From assembly GCA_025363655.1 (NCBI GenBank), contig JANYDK010000025.1, forward strand, positions 1 to 64,000: a DNA stretch of 64,000 nt, written 5' to 3'. The notes beneath the pieces are model-generated. The model searched no databases, was not told the origin of the DNA, and was given only the letters and a program-made list of their open reading frames with translations. The stretch is from Deltaproteobacteria bacterium (GTDB lineage Bacteria > Myxococcota_A > Polyangia > Polyangiales > JADJMO01). A program made the translations under genes and the position numbers. How positions within the stretch are numbered: position 1 is the stretch's first letter; the number at the start of each line of letters is the position of its first letter. Shown here piece by piece: positions 9,914 through 18,352 of this stretch.

Positions 9914-10285
9914 TCAATCGAGCCGAGGGAGGCGGGCGGGCGTCGAAGTTTCGTCGGTGGCCGCGTTCGCGATCACGATGGCCGTGAGGTCACGCGGAGT
10001 GCCGGCTTCGAGGAGCAGTCGCCAGCCAGTTGCCAGCGAGGCGAGCGCGGCCACGGAGAGGATTGCGCCCGCGAGGGGCCGCGGCGTGGCGTCGGACGCG
10101 AGGAACGCGCAGAGCGCGAGGGTCGAGAAGAAGAGACCGACGATGATCGCGGCGGTCCCGAGGGAAGAGCGTAGGTTCACGCGCAACTCCGTCTTGGGAG
10201 AGAAGGTCAGAGGACTGGCGAGGTCGGCACGCAGCGCGCGCACGACGGGTGTCGTCACCGCAGCGAAGAGATCGCATGCGGACAC
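9914..10285 (-). CDS. Small membrane protein, unknown function
   Basis: A 123-residue protein with a soluble N-terminus of about 40 residues, two adjacent hydrophobic helices (about 43-63, 'AAIIVGLFFSTLALCAFL', and 70-90), and a polar tail. It lies 10 bp upstream of the antiporter gene on the same strand and may be a co-transcribed accessory. No family is recognised. Confidence 0.55.
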   Translation of the reverse strand: MSACDLFAAVTTPVVRALRADLASPLTFSPKTELRVNLRSSLGTAAIIVGLFFSTLALCAFLASDATPRPLAGAILSVAALASLATGWRLLLEAGTPRDLTAIVIANAATDETSTPARLPRLD

Positions 10286-10287
10286 GA

Positions 10288-10338
10288 GGCGAGACCCAGG
10301 CGAGACCCAGGCGAGACTCAGGCGAGACTCAGGCGAGA
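10288..10338 (+). repeat. 11-bp tandem repeat, about 4.6 units
   Basis: Four consecutive copies of GGCGAGACYCA plus a partial fifth lie just upstream of the gene at 9914-10285 and downstream of the gene ending at 10355. The unit is not a multiple of three, so the tract is not coding. It lies in the short gap between two same-strand genes, where copy-number change could alter spacing. Confidence 0.8.
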
Positions 10339-10354
10339 GGAGAAGAACGCTTCG

Positions 10355-10786
10355 TCAGGCCGCGCGTGGTGGACCGCGTGAGCGCGGCTGCTCGCCTGCG
10401 ATCGCCTGCGCATGCACGACACCAGAAACGACGCGCGCGAGCTCGACGGGGGCTGCGAAGGCGACGCTCGGGCTGGCGTCGGCAGGAAGGAACGCATCGA
10501 ACGCGTCGAAGCGAAGATTCTGAAAAAATCCTTCGATCGAGGGACGAGGCTGCGCCTTGCCGAGTTGCGGCGCGGTGGGCTCGAGGGCGCGGCGCGCGAG
10601 GGCCACGTCGCCTACCAAGCCCGAGACGAGAGCCGAGACGGCGACGGGACCTTGCCCGCTTGCGTGTCCGAACGCATCGTCAGTGCGGGGAATTGCCGCG
10701 AGCGAGGTCGCCAACGTCAACGCCCACACGAGCACGAAGCCGAGGACGGCTCGTACGTGCGAGTGATGGACGTTCACGCGGCTCAT
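10355..10786 (-). CDS. Putative secreted protein, unknown function
   Basis: About 143 residues from the ATG at 10786. An N-terminal hydrophobic segment ('VLGFVLVWALTLATSLAAIP') looks like a signal peptide or anchor. The remainder is Ala-rich with no Cys and no recognisable domain. The alternative start at 10813 adds nine residues. It lies upstream of the 11-bp repeat and the 9914 gene on the same strand. Confidence 0.45.
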   Translation of the reverse strand: MSRVNVHHSHVRAVLGFVLVWALTLATSLAAIPRTDDAFGHASGQGPVAVSALVSGLVGDVALARRALEPTAPQLGKAQPRPSIEGFFQNLRFDAFDAFLPADASPSVAFAAPVELARVVSGVVHAQAIAGEQPRSRGPPRAA

Positions 10787-10861
10787 GCTCGAAAATGTAG
10801 GCACGCGATGCACATCGCGCCATGCGACAAGTTGCCCATCGCTTCGGGTACGCTGGGATCA

Positions 10862-12112
10862 ATGCGATCAACAGTCACGTTTCGCGCGCTCATCGCCTCA
10901 CTCGCCTCGCTCGCCTCACTCGTCGTCTCTTGCAGCTCTTCGAGTAACCCGGCCGCGAGCGCCGACAGCGGCATCGCGAGTGATGTCGCGAGTGATGTCG
11001 CGAATGATGGTGGCGCAGACACGCTCGACCCGCCGAAGACGGTGACCCCTGGGAGCTCGATCTACGAGCACGCCGGACCTGCGCCGGTCGGACACACGAC
11101 GTTCTCGCTGACCGACGCTGCGCGCAGTCGCACGCTTCGGGTCGAGGTTTGGTACCCCGCCGACGAATCGGCGCGCGCGGCGGCGACCACCGGCACCGCG
11201 TTGGAAGATCTCGAGCCCGCCGGGGCCAACCACGACGCGTTGAAGAAGCTCGTCGATGCTGCTCCCGCGACCTGCACGCGCAAACGCGTCGGCTCGGCCG
11301 CCGATGCCAAGCCCGCGGGCAGCGCACCCTTCCCCGTCGTCGTCTTTTCGCACTGTCACGACTGCATGCGCTTCTCGGCTGCGGCCATCGCCGAGCGCCT
11401 CGCCAGCCATGGCTTCGCCGTCATCGCCGCCGATCACACCGGCAACACACTTTACGATCGCCTCGCGGGCAAAGAGCTCCCCCTCGACGCCACCACGCTC
11501 GGCCTCCGCGTCGCCGACGTGCGCTTCGTGCTCGACAGCGTGCTCGACGGCTCGTCGACGGCGCCGACGGCGATTCCTGCGACGCTCAAAGGCCGATTCG
11601 ACGCCGCCAAGGTCGGCATGATGGGCCACAGCTTCGGCTCGGTGACGACCGGCGCGGTGCTCGCCAAGGACGCACGCTTCAAGGCCGGCTTCGCCATCGC
11701 CGCGCCCTTCGACTTCCTCGGCGACACCAAGCTCACCGACATCAAGGTGCCGACGTTCTTCCTCGTCGCGCAGGAAGACAACTCGATCAGCGAGATCGGC
11801 AACAACCTCATCCGCAACGACTTCAAGACCATCAGCGCGCCTGATTTCCTCGTCGAAATCGTCGATGCGGGGCATTGGAGCTTCTCCGACATCTGCGGCC
11901 TCGACACCGCGTTCATGCCCGGCTGCGGCCGCGCCCAACGTCAGACGGACTCTGCCTACGACCTCAACTACCTCGACAACGAAGGAGCGCGCGGAGTCGC
12001 CTCGTCGTATGCGGCAGCATTTTTTCTCGGCGAGCTCATGGGCGACGCGGCGGGGCTGACGTTCGCGAAGACGGCACACCCCGAGGGGATTGCGGTGTTG
12101 GGGAAGAAGTAA
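10862..12112 (+). CDS. Lipoprotein alpha/beta-hydrolase (PAF-acetylhydrolase/dienelactone hydrolase-like)
   Basis: A 416-residue protein. A type II signal peptide with lipobox Cys24 (SLVVSC) is followed by a Ser/Asp/Ala/Val linker built on SDVASDVAND repeats. The hydrolase domain (about 60-415) has the strand pattern 'FPVVVFSHCHDC', which would form the oxyanion hole. The nucleophile elbow is GHSFG with Ser257, and the likely acid and base are Asp in 'VAQEDNS' and His in 'DAGHWSF'. It probably hydrolyses esters or short-chain lipids at the cell surface. The ATG at 10862 is chosen because the signal peptide follows directly. The hydrophobic core of the signal is itself a repeat (LASLASLASL). 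Confidence 0.85.
   Translation: MRSTVTFRALIASLASLASLVVSCSSSSNPAASADSGIASDVASDVANDGGADTLDPPKTVTPGSSIYEHAGPAPVGHTTFSLTDAARSRTLRVEVWYPADESARAAATTGTALEDLEPAGANHDALKKLVDAAPATCTRKRVGSAADAKPAGSAPFPVVVFSHCHDCMRFSAAAIAERLASHGFAVIAADHTGNTLYDRLAGKELPLDATTLGLRVADVRFVLDSVLDGSSTAPTAIPATLKGRFDAAKVGMMGHSFGSVTTGAVLAKDARFKAGFAIAAPFDFLGDTKLTDIKVPTFFLVAQEDNSISEIGNNLIRNDFKTISAPDFLVEIVDAGHWSFSDICGLDTAFMPGCGRAQRQTDSAYDLNYLDNEGARGVASSYAAAFFLGELMGDAAGLTFAKTAHPEGIAVLGKK
10971..11006 (+). repeat. 12-bp tandem repeat in a lipoprotein linker
   Basis: About three copies of a GTCGCGAGTGAT unit encode Val-Ala-Ser-Asp repeats just after the lipidated cysteine of the hydrolase lipoprotein. The unit length preserves frame. 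Confidence 0.65.
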
Positions 12113-12137
12113 TCGACACCTGCCTTCGCCTCAGCGA

Positions 12138-13235
12138 CTAGCGACGACGCCGTCGCGCGATCACGAGACCCAAGATCCCCGCGATCGCGAAGTGGCCGAC
12201 CCCTGCCCCCGATCGCGATCGCGATCGCGATCGCGATCCACCGACCGCGCATCCGGCGCTCGACGACTCGGGCGTGGACGTCGCTGCATCCGGCGTCGCG
12301 TCGGTCGTCGCCGCATCCGCCGTCGACGTCGCATCGAGCCCCACATCCTCCGTCGGTCCCGCGTCTGCGCCCGTCGCCCACGCGGGCGGATCGACGCCCA
12401 ATCGAGTCGCCGAGGCGATCACTTCGGCGCGAAGAAATGCGGCGTGCGTGTCGAGGCGCTCGTAGATCATCGAGGTGCACGTCGCCTTGCTGCCGCGCGA
12501 CATGACGCCGATGACGAACCCTCGCGCATCGATCGCGGGGCTGCCCGAATCGCCCGCGCACGGCCCCGTGTCGGCGATCCATTCGCCATCGGTGGTGCTC
12601 GTCGAGACGCCGACCGAGCTCACGTGCAGCCCATCGCGCGAACGTCGGATTCCACTCGTCGTGTCGGGCCCGCCCGCAGATGCGCCGTAGCCGATGGCGG
12701 AGAAGGTCTCGGCGGCAGTCGGCGGCGCATCGACCCTCAGGGGATATGGCGTGATGCCGTCGAGCGGCTTGGCGAGCCGAAGCACCGCGACGTCGCTCCC
12801 ACAAATCGGCTTTCCGGTCGACCCGTCGAGCGTATGCACCTCGGCGACGCGCACGATCTTGGCAGCGCTGCCGAAGGCCGTCTCCAAATGCACGGTGAGG
12901 GTCGTCGCCGCCCAAGGCTCCGCAGGCGTCGTCGGTGCCGCATCGCCAGCATCGGCTTCACCACATCCACCACTCGGATTGTCGAGCGGCCCGACGCAGT
13001 GACGCGCCGTGAGCACGAGATCGCCGCCGATGACGAAACCACTGCAAAGCTCGGGATCGGTGTCACTCGCGTGATAGACGGCGACCACCCCGGTGTGCAC
13101 CTCGTCACGCACGCCATCGAGAACGGGCGATGAAAGATGTCGAGGAGAGTCGTCGGCACCACCGGCACATCCGACGGCGGAGAGACCGACGGCTGAGAGA
13201 AGGAGAGCGGCGGCGAAGACGCGAGAGCGAATCAT
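12138..13235 (-). CDS. Trypsin-like (S1) serine protease with MYXO-CTERM-like tail
   Basis: A 365-residue protein with a signal peptide whose lipobox-like end is at Cys23 (AVGC). A chymotrypsin-fold domain spans residues 45-285. The catalytic triad is His79 (LTARHC), Asp148 (GSDVAVLRL) and Ser230 (GDSGSP), with paired Cys for disulfides. An Ala/Thr/Asp linker leads to a C-terminal sorting tail (about 325-365): 'GCAVGG', then SRSRSRSR, a hydrophobic helix ('FAIAGILGLVIA') and five Arg, which fits a MYXO-CTERM signal. Carrying both an N-terminal lipobox and this tail is odd. The Ser-Arg block comes from a GATCGC hexamer repeat. Confidence 0.9.
   Translation of the reverse strand: MIRSRVFAAALLLSAVGLSAVGCAGGADDSPRHLSSPVLDGVRDEVHTGVVAVYHASDTDPELCSGFVIGGDLVLTARHCVGPLDNPSGGCGEADAGDAAPTTPAEPWAATTLTVHLETAFGSAAKIVRVAEVHTLDGSTGKPICGSDVAVLRLAKPLDGITPYPLRVDAPPTAAETFSAIGYGASAGGPDTTSGIRRSRDGLHVSSVGVSTSTTDGEWIADTGPCAGDSGSPAIDARGFVIGVMSRGSKATCTSMIYERLDTHAAFLRAEVIASATRLGVDPPAWATGADAGPTEDVGLDATSTADAATTDATPDAATSTPESSSAGCAVGGSRSRSRSRSGAGVGHFAIAGILGLVIARRRRR
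12211..12238 (+). repeat. GATCGC hexanucleotide tandem repeat
   Basis: About 4.7 copies of GATCGC lie within the C-terminal sorting tail of the protease gene on the opposite strand. They encode alternating Ser-Arg and insert between the invariant-looking GC motif and the transmembrane helix. Confidence 0.85.
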
Positions 13236-13420
13236 GGCGCTGCGCTAGGCAATGGTTGCGCCAGCGCGATTGTGCAGTGGAGCGTGATGAGGGGGAAATG
13301 CGCGTTAGGATCCGCACGCGGAGAGCTGGGGTCGAGGCACCAGGATTGCGCGAGCGCAAGTGCGGGCGCGGGCGCGGGGCGTGGACGGGGCGCAGGCGCA
13401 GGCGCGGTAAGCTCCCCGCA

Positions 13421-14902
13421 ATGTCCTACCCCACCCTCGAAAAACGCTTCGAGCGCATGTACCTCCTTCGCGACGCACTCACCGTCCTCGAGTGGGATGC
13501 CTCGACGCTGATGCCCGACGGTGGAGCGCAGGCGCGGGCCGATCAGATGGCCGTGTTGCGGGTGATGCGGCACGAGTTGGTGACGACGCCGGATCTCGGG
13601 GAGCTCTTGGCGAAGGCGGATGGTGAGTCGCTCGACGAGTGGCAGCGGGCGAATTTGGCGGAGATGCGGCGGGAGTGGGTGCGGGCGACGGTGGTGCCGG
13701 TGGAGCTCGTGGAGGCGCGATCGCAGGCGGTCTCCGAGTGCGAGATGCGCTGGCGGACGGCGCGCAAAGAGAACGATTTTGCCGGGCTGCAGCCGTCGTT
13801 CGAAGAAGTGCTGAAGCTCACGCGCGAGGTCGGCGAGGCGCAGGCGACTGCGCTCGGGTCGACGCCGTACGAGGCGTTGCTCGACGAGTGGGAGCCGGGA
13901 GCACGCACGCAGGAGATCGATCGCGTGTTCGGTGGGCTCGAGGCGTTCTTGCCGGAGCTCGTCGCGCGGGTCCTCGAGCACCAAGCGCAGACGCCGATGC
14001 CGCCGCAGCCGGAAGGGCCGTTTCCCGCGGCGAAACAGCTCGAATTGGGGCGCAACGTGATGGCGCTCCTCGGCTTCGATTTTCATCATGGTCGCATCGA
14101 CACCAGCGCGCATCCCTTCTGCGCGGGCGTTCCCGAGGACATTCGCATCACCACGCGCTGGGACGAGGACGACTTCACGAGCGGCCTCTTCGGCGTCATC
14201 CACGAGACCGGACACGCTCTCTACGAGCGTGGGTTGCCGGTGCGCTTCCGCAAGCAGCCGGTCGGGCAAGCGCGCGGTTCGAGCACCCACGAGAGCCAAT
14301 CACTCCTCTGGGAGATGCAGGCCGCGCGGACGCCCGAGCTCCTCGCGCGCATCGCCGAGCAGGCGCGCATCGCCTTCGGTGGCACCGGTCCCGCGTGGGA
14401 GACCGAAGCGATGCTCGCGCGCATGCTCCACGTCGAGCGCAGTCTCATTCGCGTGGAAGCCGACGAGGTCACCTATCCGCTGCACGTGATTCTCCGCTAT
14501 CGCCTCGAGCGCGCGATGATCGCCGGCGAGCTAGCGGTGAAAGATCTCCCCGGCGCCTTCGCCGACGGCATGGAGCGGCTGGTCGGCGTGCGACCCGCGA
14601 ACGTCGGCGAGGGTTGCTTGCAAGACATCCACTGGCCCGCCGGCCTCTGGGGTTACTTCCCGACGTACACGCTCGGCGCGCTCACCGCGGCGCAGTTCTT
14701 CGCTGCGGCGATCGAGGCGGTGCCGACCATTCCGGCGTCGCTCGCGCGTGGCGAGACTGCGCCGCTCCTCGGTTGGCTGGTGACGCACGTGCACTCGCAG
14801 GGAGCGCGCAGCACGGCCTCCGAGATCATCGAGAACGCCACGGGAAAGAAGCTCGATCCGGAGATCTTCCGCCGTCACCTCGAGCGTCGCTACCTCGGCT
14901 GA
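13421..14902 (+). CDS. M32-family thermostable carboxypeptidase (carboxypeptidase Taq type)
   Basis: A 493-residue protein, the full length for the family. The zinc-binding HEXXH is His261-Glu262-Thr-Gly-His265, with the third ligand Glu291 in the conserved HESQS block. The family motif 'HPFCAGVPEDIRITT' is at 231-245 (usually HPF-S/A-x-G). It removes C-terminal residues from peptides with broad specificity and is cytoplasmic because no signal is present. The ATG at 13421 gives the standard N-terminus. The 80 bp before the start are a GC-rich run of GGGCGC/GGCGCA near-repeats with no clear Shine-Dalgarno. It is convergent with the propeller gene at 14934. Confidence 0.93.
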   Translation: MSYPTLEKRFERMYLLRDALTVLEWDASTLMPDGGAQARADQMAVLRVMRHELVTTPDLGELLAKADGESLDEWQRANLAEMRREWVRATVVPVELVEARSQAVSECEMRWRTARKENDFAGLQPSFEEVLKLTREVGEAQATALGSTPYEALLDEWEPGARTQEIDRVFGGLEAFLPELVARVLEHQAQTPMPPQPEGPFPAAKQLELGRNVMALLGFDFHHGRIDTSAHPFCAGVPEDIRITTRWDEDDFTSGLFGVIHETGHALYERGLPVRFRKQPVGQARGSSTHESQSLLWEMQAARTPELLARIAEQARIAFGGTGPAWETEAMLARMLHVERSLIRVEADEVTYPLHVILRYRLERAMIAGELAVKDLPGAFADGMERLVGVRPANVGEGCLQDIHWPAGLWGYFPTYTLGALTAAQFFAAAIEAVPTIPASLARGETAPLLGWLVTHVHSQGARSTASEIIENATGKKLDPEIFRRHLERRYLG

Positions 14903-14933
14903 TCGGGTCGAGACGTCGCACGATCACTCGGGA

Positions 14934-16106
14934 TCACTTGGGGATGCCGAACTCGAGCACGTTCTGATCGGCCGTGGCCATCACGAAGATGTGGCCACGG
15001 TCGTCGAGCGCGAGGCTGCGGAGGCCGAAGTCGACCTCGGGCACGTCACGCACGAAGCCGCCGTCGGCGTCGTACACGCTCACCTTCGTGAAGTACGCGA
15101 CGTAGAGGTGGCCGCTCGGATCGAGGGCGAGGCCGTCGATCGAAGCGGTGCCGGAGTCTACCTTCACGGGGAATCGGTTCTGGTATTTCAGCTCGGCGTC
15201 GAAGACGTAGATCGTCCCCGAGGTCATGCTCGCGACGAAGAGGCGTCCAGTGCCATCGACGGCGATCGAGCACTCCACCGCCGCGTCTTTCTTGTTCACC
15301 TTGGTGATCAGATCGAGCCCGCGGTGGAGAACCTTTCCTTCGACGTCCCAGCGAACCACGCCGGGCCCGGTGCCTCCCCAGACGGCGCCGCTCGAATCGA
15401 CGGTGAGGCTGTCGATCCCCGTCCCGACGCCGGCGAACGTCTTCTCGACCGCGCCGGTCTTCGTCGAGAGGCGGAGCACGCCGCCGTTGCGGGCGACGAA
15501 GAGATGTCCCGCGCGATCGGCGGCGAGGGCCGAAATGTAGATGTTTCCGTTGGGGCTCTCGGGCGGCACTTGGATCGTGCGGACGAACTTTCCCTTCTTG
15601 TCGAACTCGAGGACGTGCCCGTCTTCGTACTCGGCGACCCAGACTTGTCCTTCGGTGCCGAGAGCGAGCGCGCGCCCGTCGGTCATGTGACCGGTGCCGG
15701 TGCCGTTGCCACCGAAGGTGACGAGCGGCGGCTTCTTCTTCGGCGTCAGCGGATCGTCCGGCTCTGCCGCGACGGGCGAAGGCGGACTGGGAACCGACGG
15801 GACACTTCTCTTCACCGTCATGAAGAGCGACACGCCGACGCCGACGAAGACGAGCAGCACCCCGACGACGATCGCGACCATGACTCCACAGCCGGCGCCC
15901 GTCGCGACCACCGTCTCGGGCTCCGTCGGCGGCCGAATCGGCGGATACATGTTGTAGGGATTCTGCGGCGGCGCGGCGATCACCTGCGCGGGGCGGAACA
16001 TCGCCGGCACCGGGACGCTCGTCTGGCAGAACGGGCACGTGATGGAGGGGACGTCGGCCACCGTGAGGTGATTGCCGCACGACGGACAGCGCAACGAAGG
16101 CTCCAT
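14934..16106 (-). CDS. Zinc-ribbon membrane protein with extracytoplasmic NHL-type beta-propeller
   Basis: A 390-residue protein. An N-terminal zinc ribbon (CPSC at 7-10, CPFC at 24-27) is followed by a Pro-rich stretch, one transmembrane helix (about 70-95, 'GVMVAIVVGVLLVFVGVGV') and a Pro/Lys linker. A propeller of five or six NHL-like blades spans about 130-390, with recurring units such as 'LAADRAGHLFVA', 'VDSSGAVWGG', 'LALDPSGHLYVAY' and 'LALDDRGHIFVMA'. With one helix after a cytoplasmic ribbon, the propeller should lie outside the membrane, suggesting a binding or scaffold role. The same ribbon-Pro-TM plan recurs with a beta-helix at 60275-61303. Ligand unknown. Confidence 0.75.
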   Translation of the reverse strand: MEPSLRCPSCGNHLTVADVPSITCPFCQTSVPVPAMFRPAQVIAAPPQNPYNMYPPIRPPTEPETVVATGAGCGVMVAIVVGVLLVFVGVGVSLFMTVKRSVPSVPSPPSPVAAEPDDPLTPKKKPPLVTFGGNGTGTGHMTDGRALALGTEGQVWVAEYEDGHVLEFDKKGKFVRTIQVPPESPNGNIYISALAADRAGHLFVARNGGVLRLSTKTGAVEKTFAGVGTGIDSLTVDSSGAVWGGTGPGVVRWDVEGKVLHRGLDLITKVNKKDAAVECSIAVDGTGRLFVASMTSGTIYVFDAELKYQNRFPVKVDSGTASIDGLALDPSGHLYVAYFTKVSVYDADGGFVRDVPEVDFGLRSLALDDRGHIFVMATADQNVLEFGIPK

Positions 16107-16231
16107 GCGAGCTCGATGCTAGCGCGCCTCCGTCGAGCTGGGCTCTTTTGGAGAAACGCGACTGTAAGGTCGCTGCGATGGCGCCGTTACGGCCTTCCGG
16201 TGGCTCCATCGTGGACCACTCAGGAGGCCTC

Positions 16232-17830
16232 ATGCCCTTTCTTTTTCGACCTCGCCTCATGGTCGGCTCGCTCGTGCGTCTCGTCGCCCTCGCCTCCGTC
16301 GCTGCAGCAGCGATCACCACCGTCGCGCCTCGCGAAGCGCACGCGTTTTGTGGCTTCTACGTCGCTCCCGACGGCGCGCCGCTGACCGCCGATGCGTCGA
16401 TCGTCGCCTTGATGCGCGAAGGCAGCCGCACGGTCATCTCGATGTCGAGCAACTACAAAGGCCCGGCCAAGGACTTCGCGATGGTCGTGCCGGTGCCGGT
16501 GGTGCTCCACGAAGAGGACGTGAAGACGCTGCCGAAGGAGATCTTCGCCGAGCTCGAAGCGATGAGCGCGCCGCGCCTCGTCGAGTACTGGGAGCAGGAT
16601 CCCTGTCGTCCGACGCCGTCCTACGACTACTCGGTGAACGCGCCCACGCCGTCGGTCACGATGAGCGATCAAGAAGCGGTCGTGACCAAGTCGGACGCCG
16701 ACTATGGCGTCAAGGTCGCCGCCAAGTTCTCGGTCGGCGAATACGACGTCGTCGTCCTCGACGCCAAGGCCTCCGACGGTCTCGAAGCGTGGCTCCACGA
16801 TCACAAGTACAAGATCCCGGAGGGCTCCGCCGACGCGCTCGCGCCGTACATCAAGGAGCAGCAGAAGTTCTTCGTCGCCAAGGTCGACGTGAAGAAGGTG
16901 CAAATGGACGCGCAGGGGGTGGCGGTGCTCTCGCCGCTCCGTTTCGCCTACGAATCAGCCGATTTTCGTCTGCCGGTGCGCCTCGGTCTGCTCAACGCGC
17001 CGACCGGCCAAACGAGTGACCAGAAGCAGGACCTGCTCGTTTTCCTCCTCTCGAAGGACAAGCGCTACGAGGTCGCCAACTATCCGAACGTCTACGCGCC
17101 GACCAACGTCGAGCTCACCGAAGCAGCGCGCGCCAAGTTCCCCTCCGTCTACGCCGCGGTCTTCGACGCCGCGGTCGACCGTTGGGGCGGCAAAGGCATC
17201 GTCACCGAGTACGCGTGGGACTCGCAGTGGCAACCTTGGCAAGGCGGCATGTCGGGCGGCGATCCGTGCACCGCGCCGCCGGTGGCGCCCGACTACCTCT
17301 CGAGCCTCGGCGGCGACGTCCTCTTCGGTGGGCAGATCACCTCGATGACGCTCACGCGACTGCACGCGCGCTACGACAAGACCACCCTCACCGACGACCT
17401 CGTCTTCCGCTCCGCCGAGCCGATCACCGGCGGCTTCGAGGGGGCCGATTACAAGCAGAACCCGAAGAGCGCGCAGCCGTCCTCGACCAACGCGTTTCAA
17501 GCGCGCTACGTCATTCGTCACCCGTGGACCGGGCCCGTCGAGTGCGAGAAACCGCAGCGCGGCATCTGGGGTGGGCCCCCGAACGGCTACACCGGCGAGA
17601 GCGGCGTCGCTCCCGCGATGAACCTCGCGGGCGCTTCTCGAAAGGGTATCGAGCTGCGCACGTACTTGCGCGATCCCTACATCGACTTCGTCATCGTGCC
17701 GCCGCGCCTCGAGACGCCACACGCCTGCGGGTGCTCGATTCCTGGTGGCGGCGTGGGCACGGGTGGAGCGACGGCGGCAGCGTTGACGCTCACCTTGGCG
17801 CTGGCGCGACGTCGCAAACGGCAGAAGTAG
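16232..17830 (+). CDS. DUF2330-family exported protein with MYXO-CTERM-like tail
   Basis: A 532-residue protein. The ATG at 16232 is preceded by AGGAGG four bases upstream, so the longer open frame (from 16148) is rejected. A signal peptide ends near AHA-F (about residue 38), just before 'FCGFYV', the usual start of DUF2330 domains. The DUF2330 region spans about 38-330 ('GPAKDFAMVVPVPVVLHEEDV' type block). The C-terminus has 'CGCSIPGGG', a hydrophobic helix and an Arg/Lys cluster (RRRKRQK), fitting a MYXO-CTERM surface-sorting signal. Function of the family is unknown; it is probably displayed on the outer surface. Confidence 0.85.
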   Translation: MPFLFRPRLMVGSLVRLVALASVAAAAITTVAPREAHAFCGFYVAPDGAPLTADASIVALMREGSRTVISMSSNYKGPAKDFAMVVPVPVVLHEEDVKTLPKEIFAELEAMSAPRLVEYWEQDPCRPTPSYDYSVNAPTPSVTMSDQEAVVTKSDADYGVKVAAKFSVGEYDVVVLDAKASDGLEAWLHDHKYKIPEGSADALAPYIKEQQKFFVAKVDVKKVQMDAQGVAVLSPLRFAYESADFRLPVRLGLLNAPTGQTSDQKQDLLVFLLSKDKRYEVANYPNVYAPTNVELTEAARAKFPSVYAAVFDAAVDRWGGKGIVTEYAWDSQWQPWQGGMSGGDPCTAPPVAPDYLSSLGGDVLFGGQITSMTLTRLHARYDKTTLTDDLVFRSAEPITGGFEGADYKQNPKSAQPSSTNAFQARYVIRHPWTGPVECEKPQRGIWGGPPNGYTGESGVAPAMNLAGASRKGIELRTYLRDPYIDFVIVPPRLETPHACGCSIPGGGVGTGGATAAALTLTLALARRRKRQK

Positions 17831-17850
17831 CGCAGCTCCGCGCCTAGGCA

Positions 17851-18339
17851 TCAGCCAGCCTCGCTCGACGCCTTCTCCTTCGACAGTCGGGCCTTCCGCT
17901 CCTGATACCGCTTCGAAATCGGATACGCGACGAGGCCGCAGGCGACTCCGAACGCGGGGGCGATCACCGCCGCGCCGACGAGCCAGACGCCGATCGCGTG
18001 CTTGGCGACCCGGAGGATCTCTCCCATCGACATGTGCAGATCGATCGGCGGAGGGGCGCGGGCGAGGATCAGCGAGCCGAGGCGAATTTCCCAGTAGTAG
18101 ACGACGATGACGAAGGGGACGAAGACGATGTGGCACGCGAGCACTGCCGTCAGGCGGTTGAGGCGGAAGATCCACGCGAGGAGCATCGCCAGCGGCATGC
18201 GCGCGCCGTAGGTGGGCGCTGCGCTGATGAAGGCGCCGACGGCGACGGCTCCAGCGAATTTTTTGGGGGAGGAGTTTTCTTCGAGGGCGCGACGCCAGAG
18301 GTTGCGGAGGCGGTCGACCTGGTTGCGGAGGAAGCTCAT
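17851..18339 (-). CDS. DUF2062-domain membrane protein
   Basis: A 162-residue protein covering a complete DUF2062 domain. It has an amphipathic N-terminus, the family pattern 'SPKKFAGAVAVGAFISAAP' followed by 'GARMPLAMLLAWIFRLNR', and about three to four transmembrane helices (roughly 28-47, 62-82 and 115-140). A basic/acidic tail ends the protein. Its molecular role is not established. It lies 13 bp downstream of the double-VWA gene on the same strand and could be read through from it. Confidence 0.8.
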   Translation of the reverse strand: MSFLRNQVDRLRNLWRRALEENSSPKKFAGAVAVGAFISAAPTYGARMPLAMLLAWIFRLNRLTAVLACHIVFVPFVIVVYYWEIRLGSLILARAPPPIDLHMSMGEILRVAKHAIGVWLVGAAVIAPAFGVACGLVAYPISKRYQERKARLSKEKASSEAG

Positions 18340-18352
18340 CGCGCGGAGCTCC

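Noticed and set aside
10288-10338. Possible CRISPR array
   Set aside because: The unit is 11 bp with no spacers; it is a simple tandem repeat.
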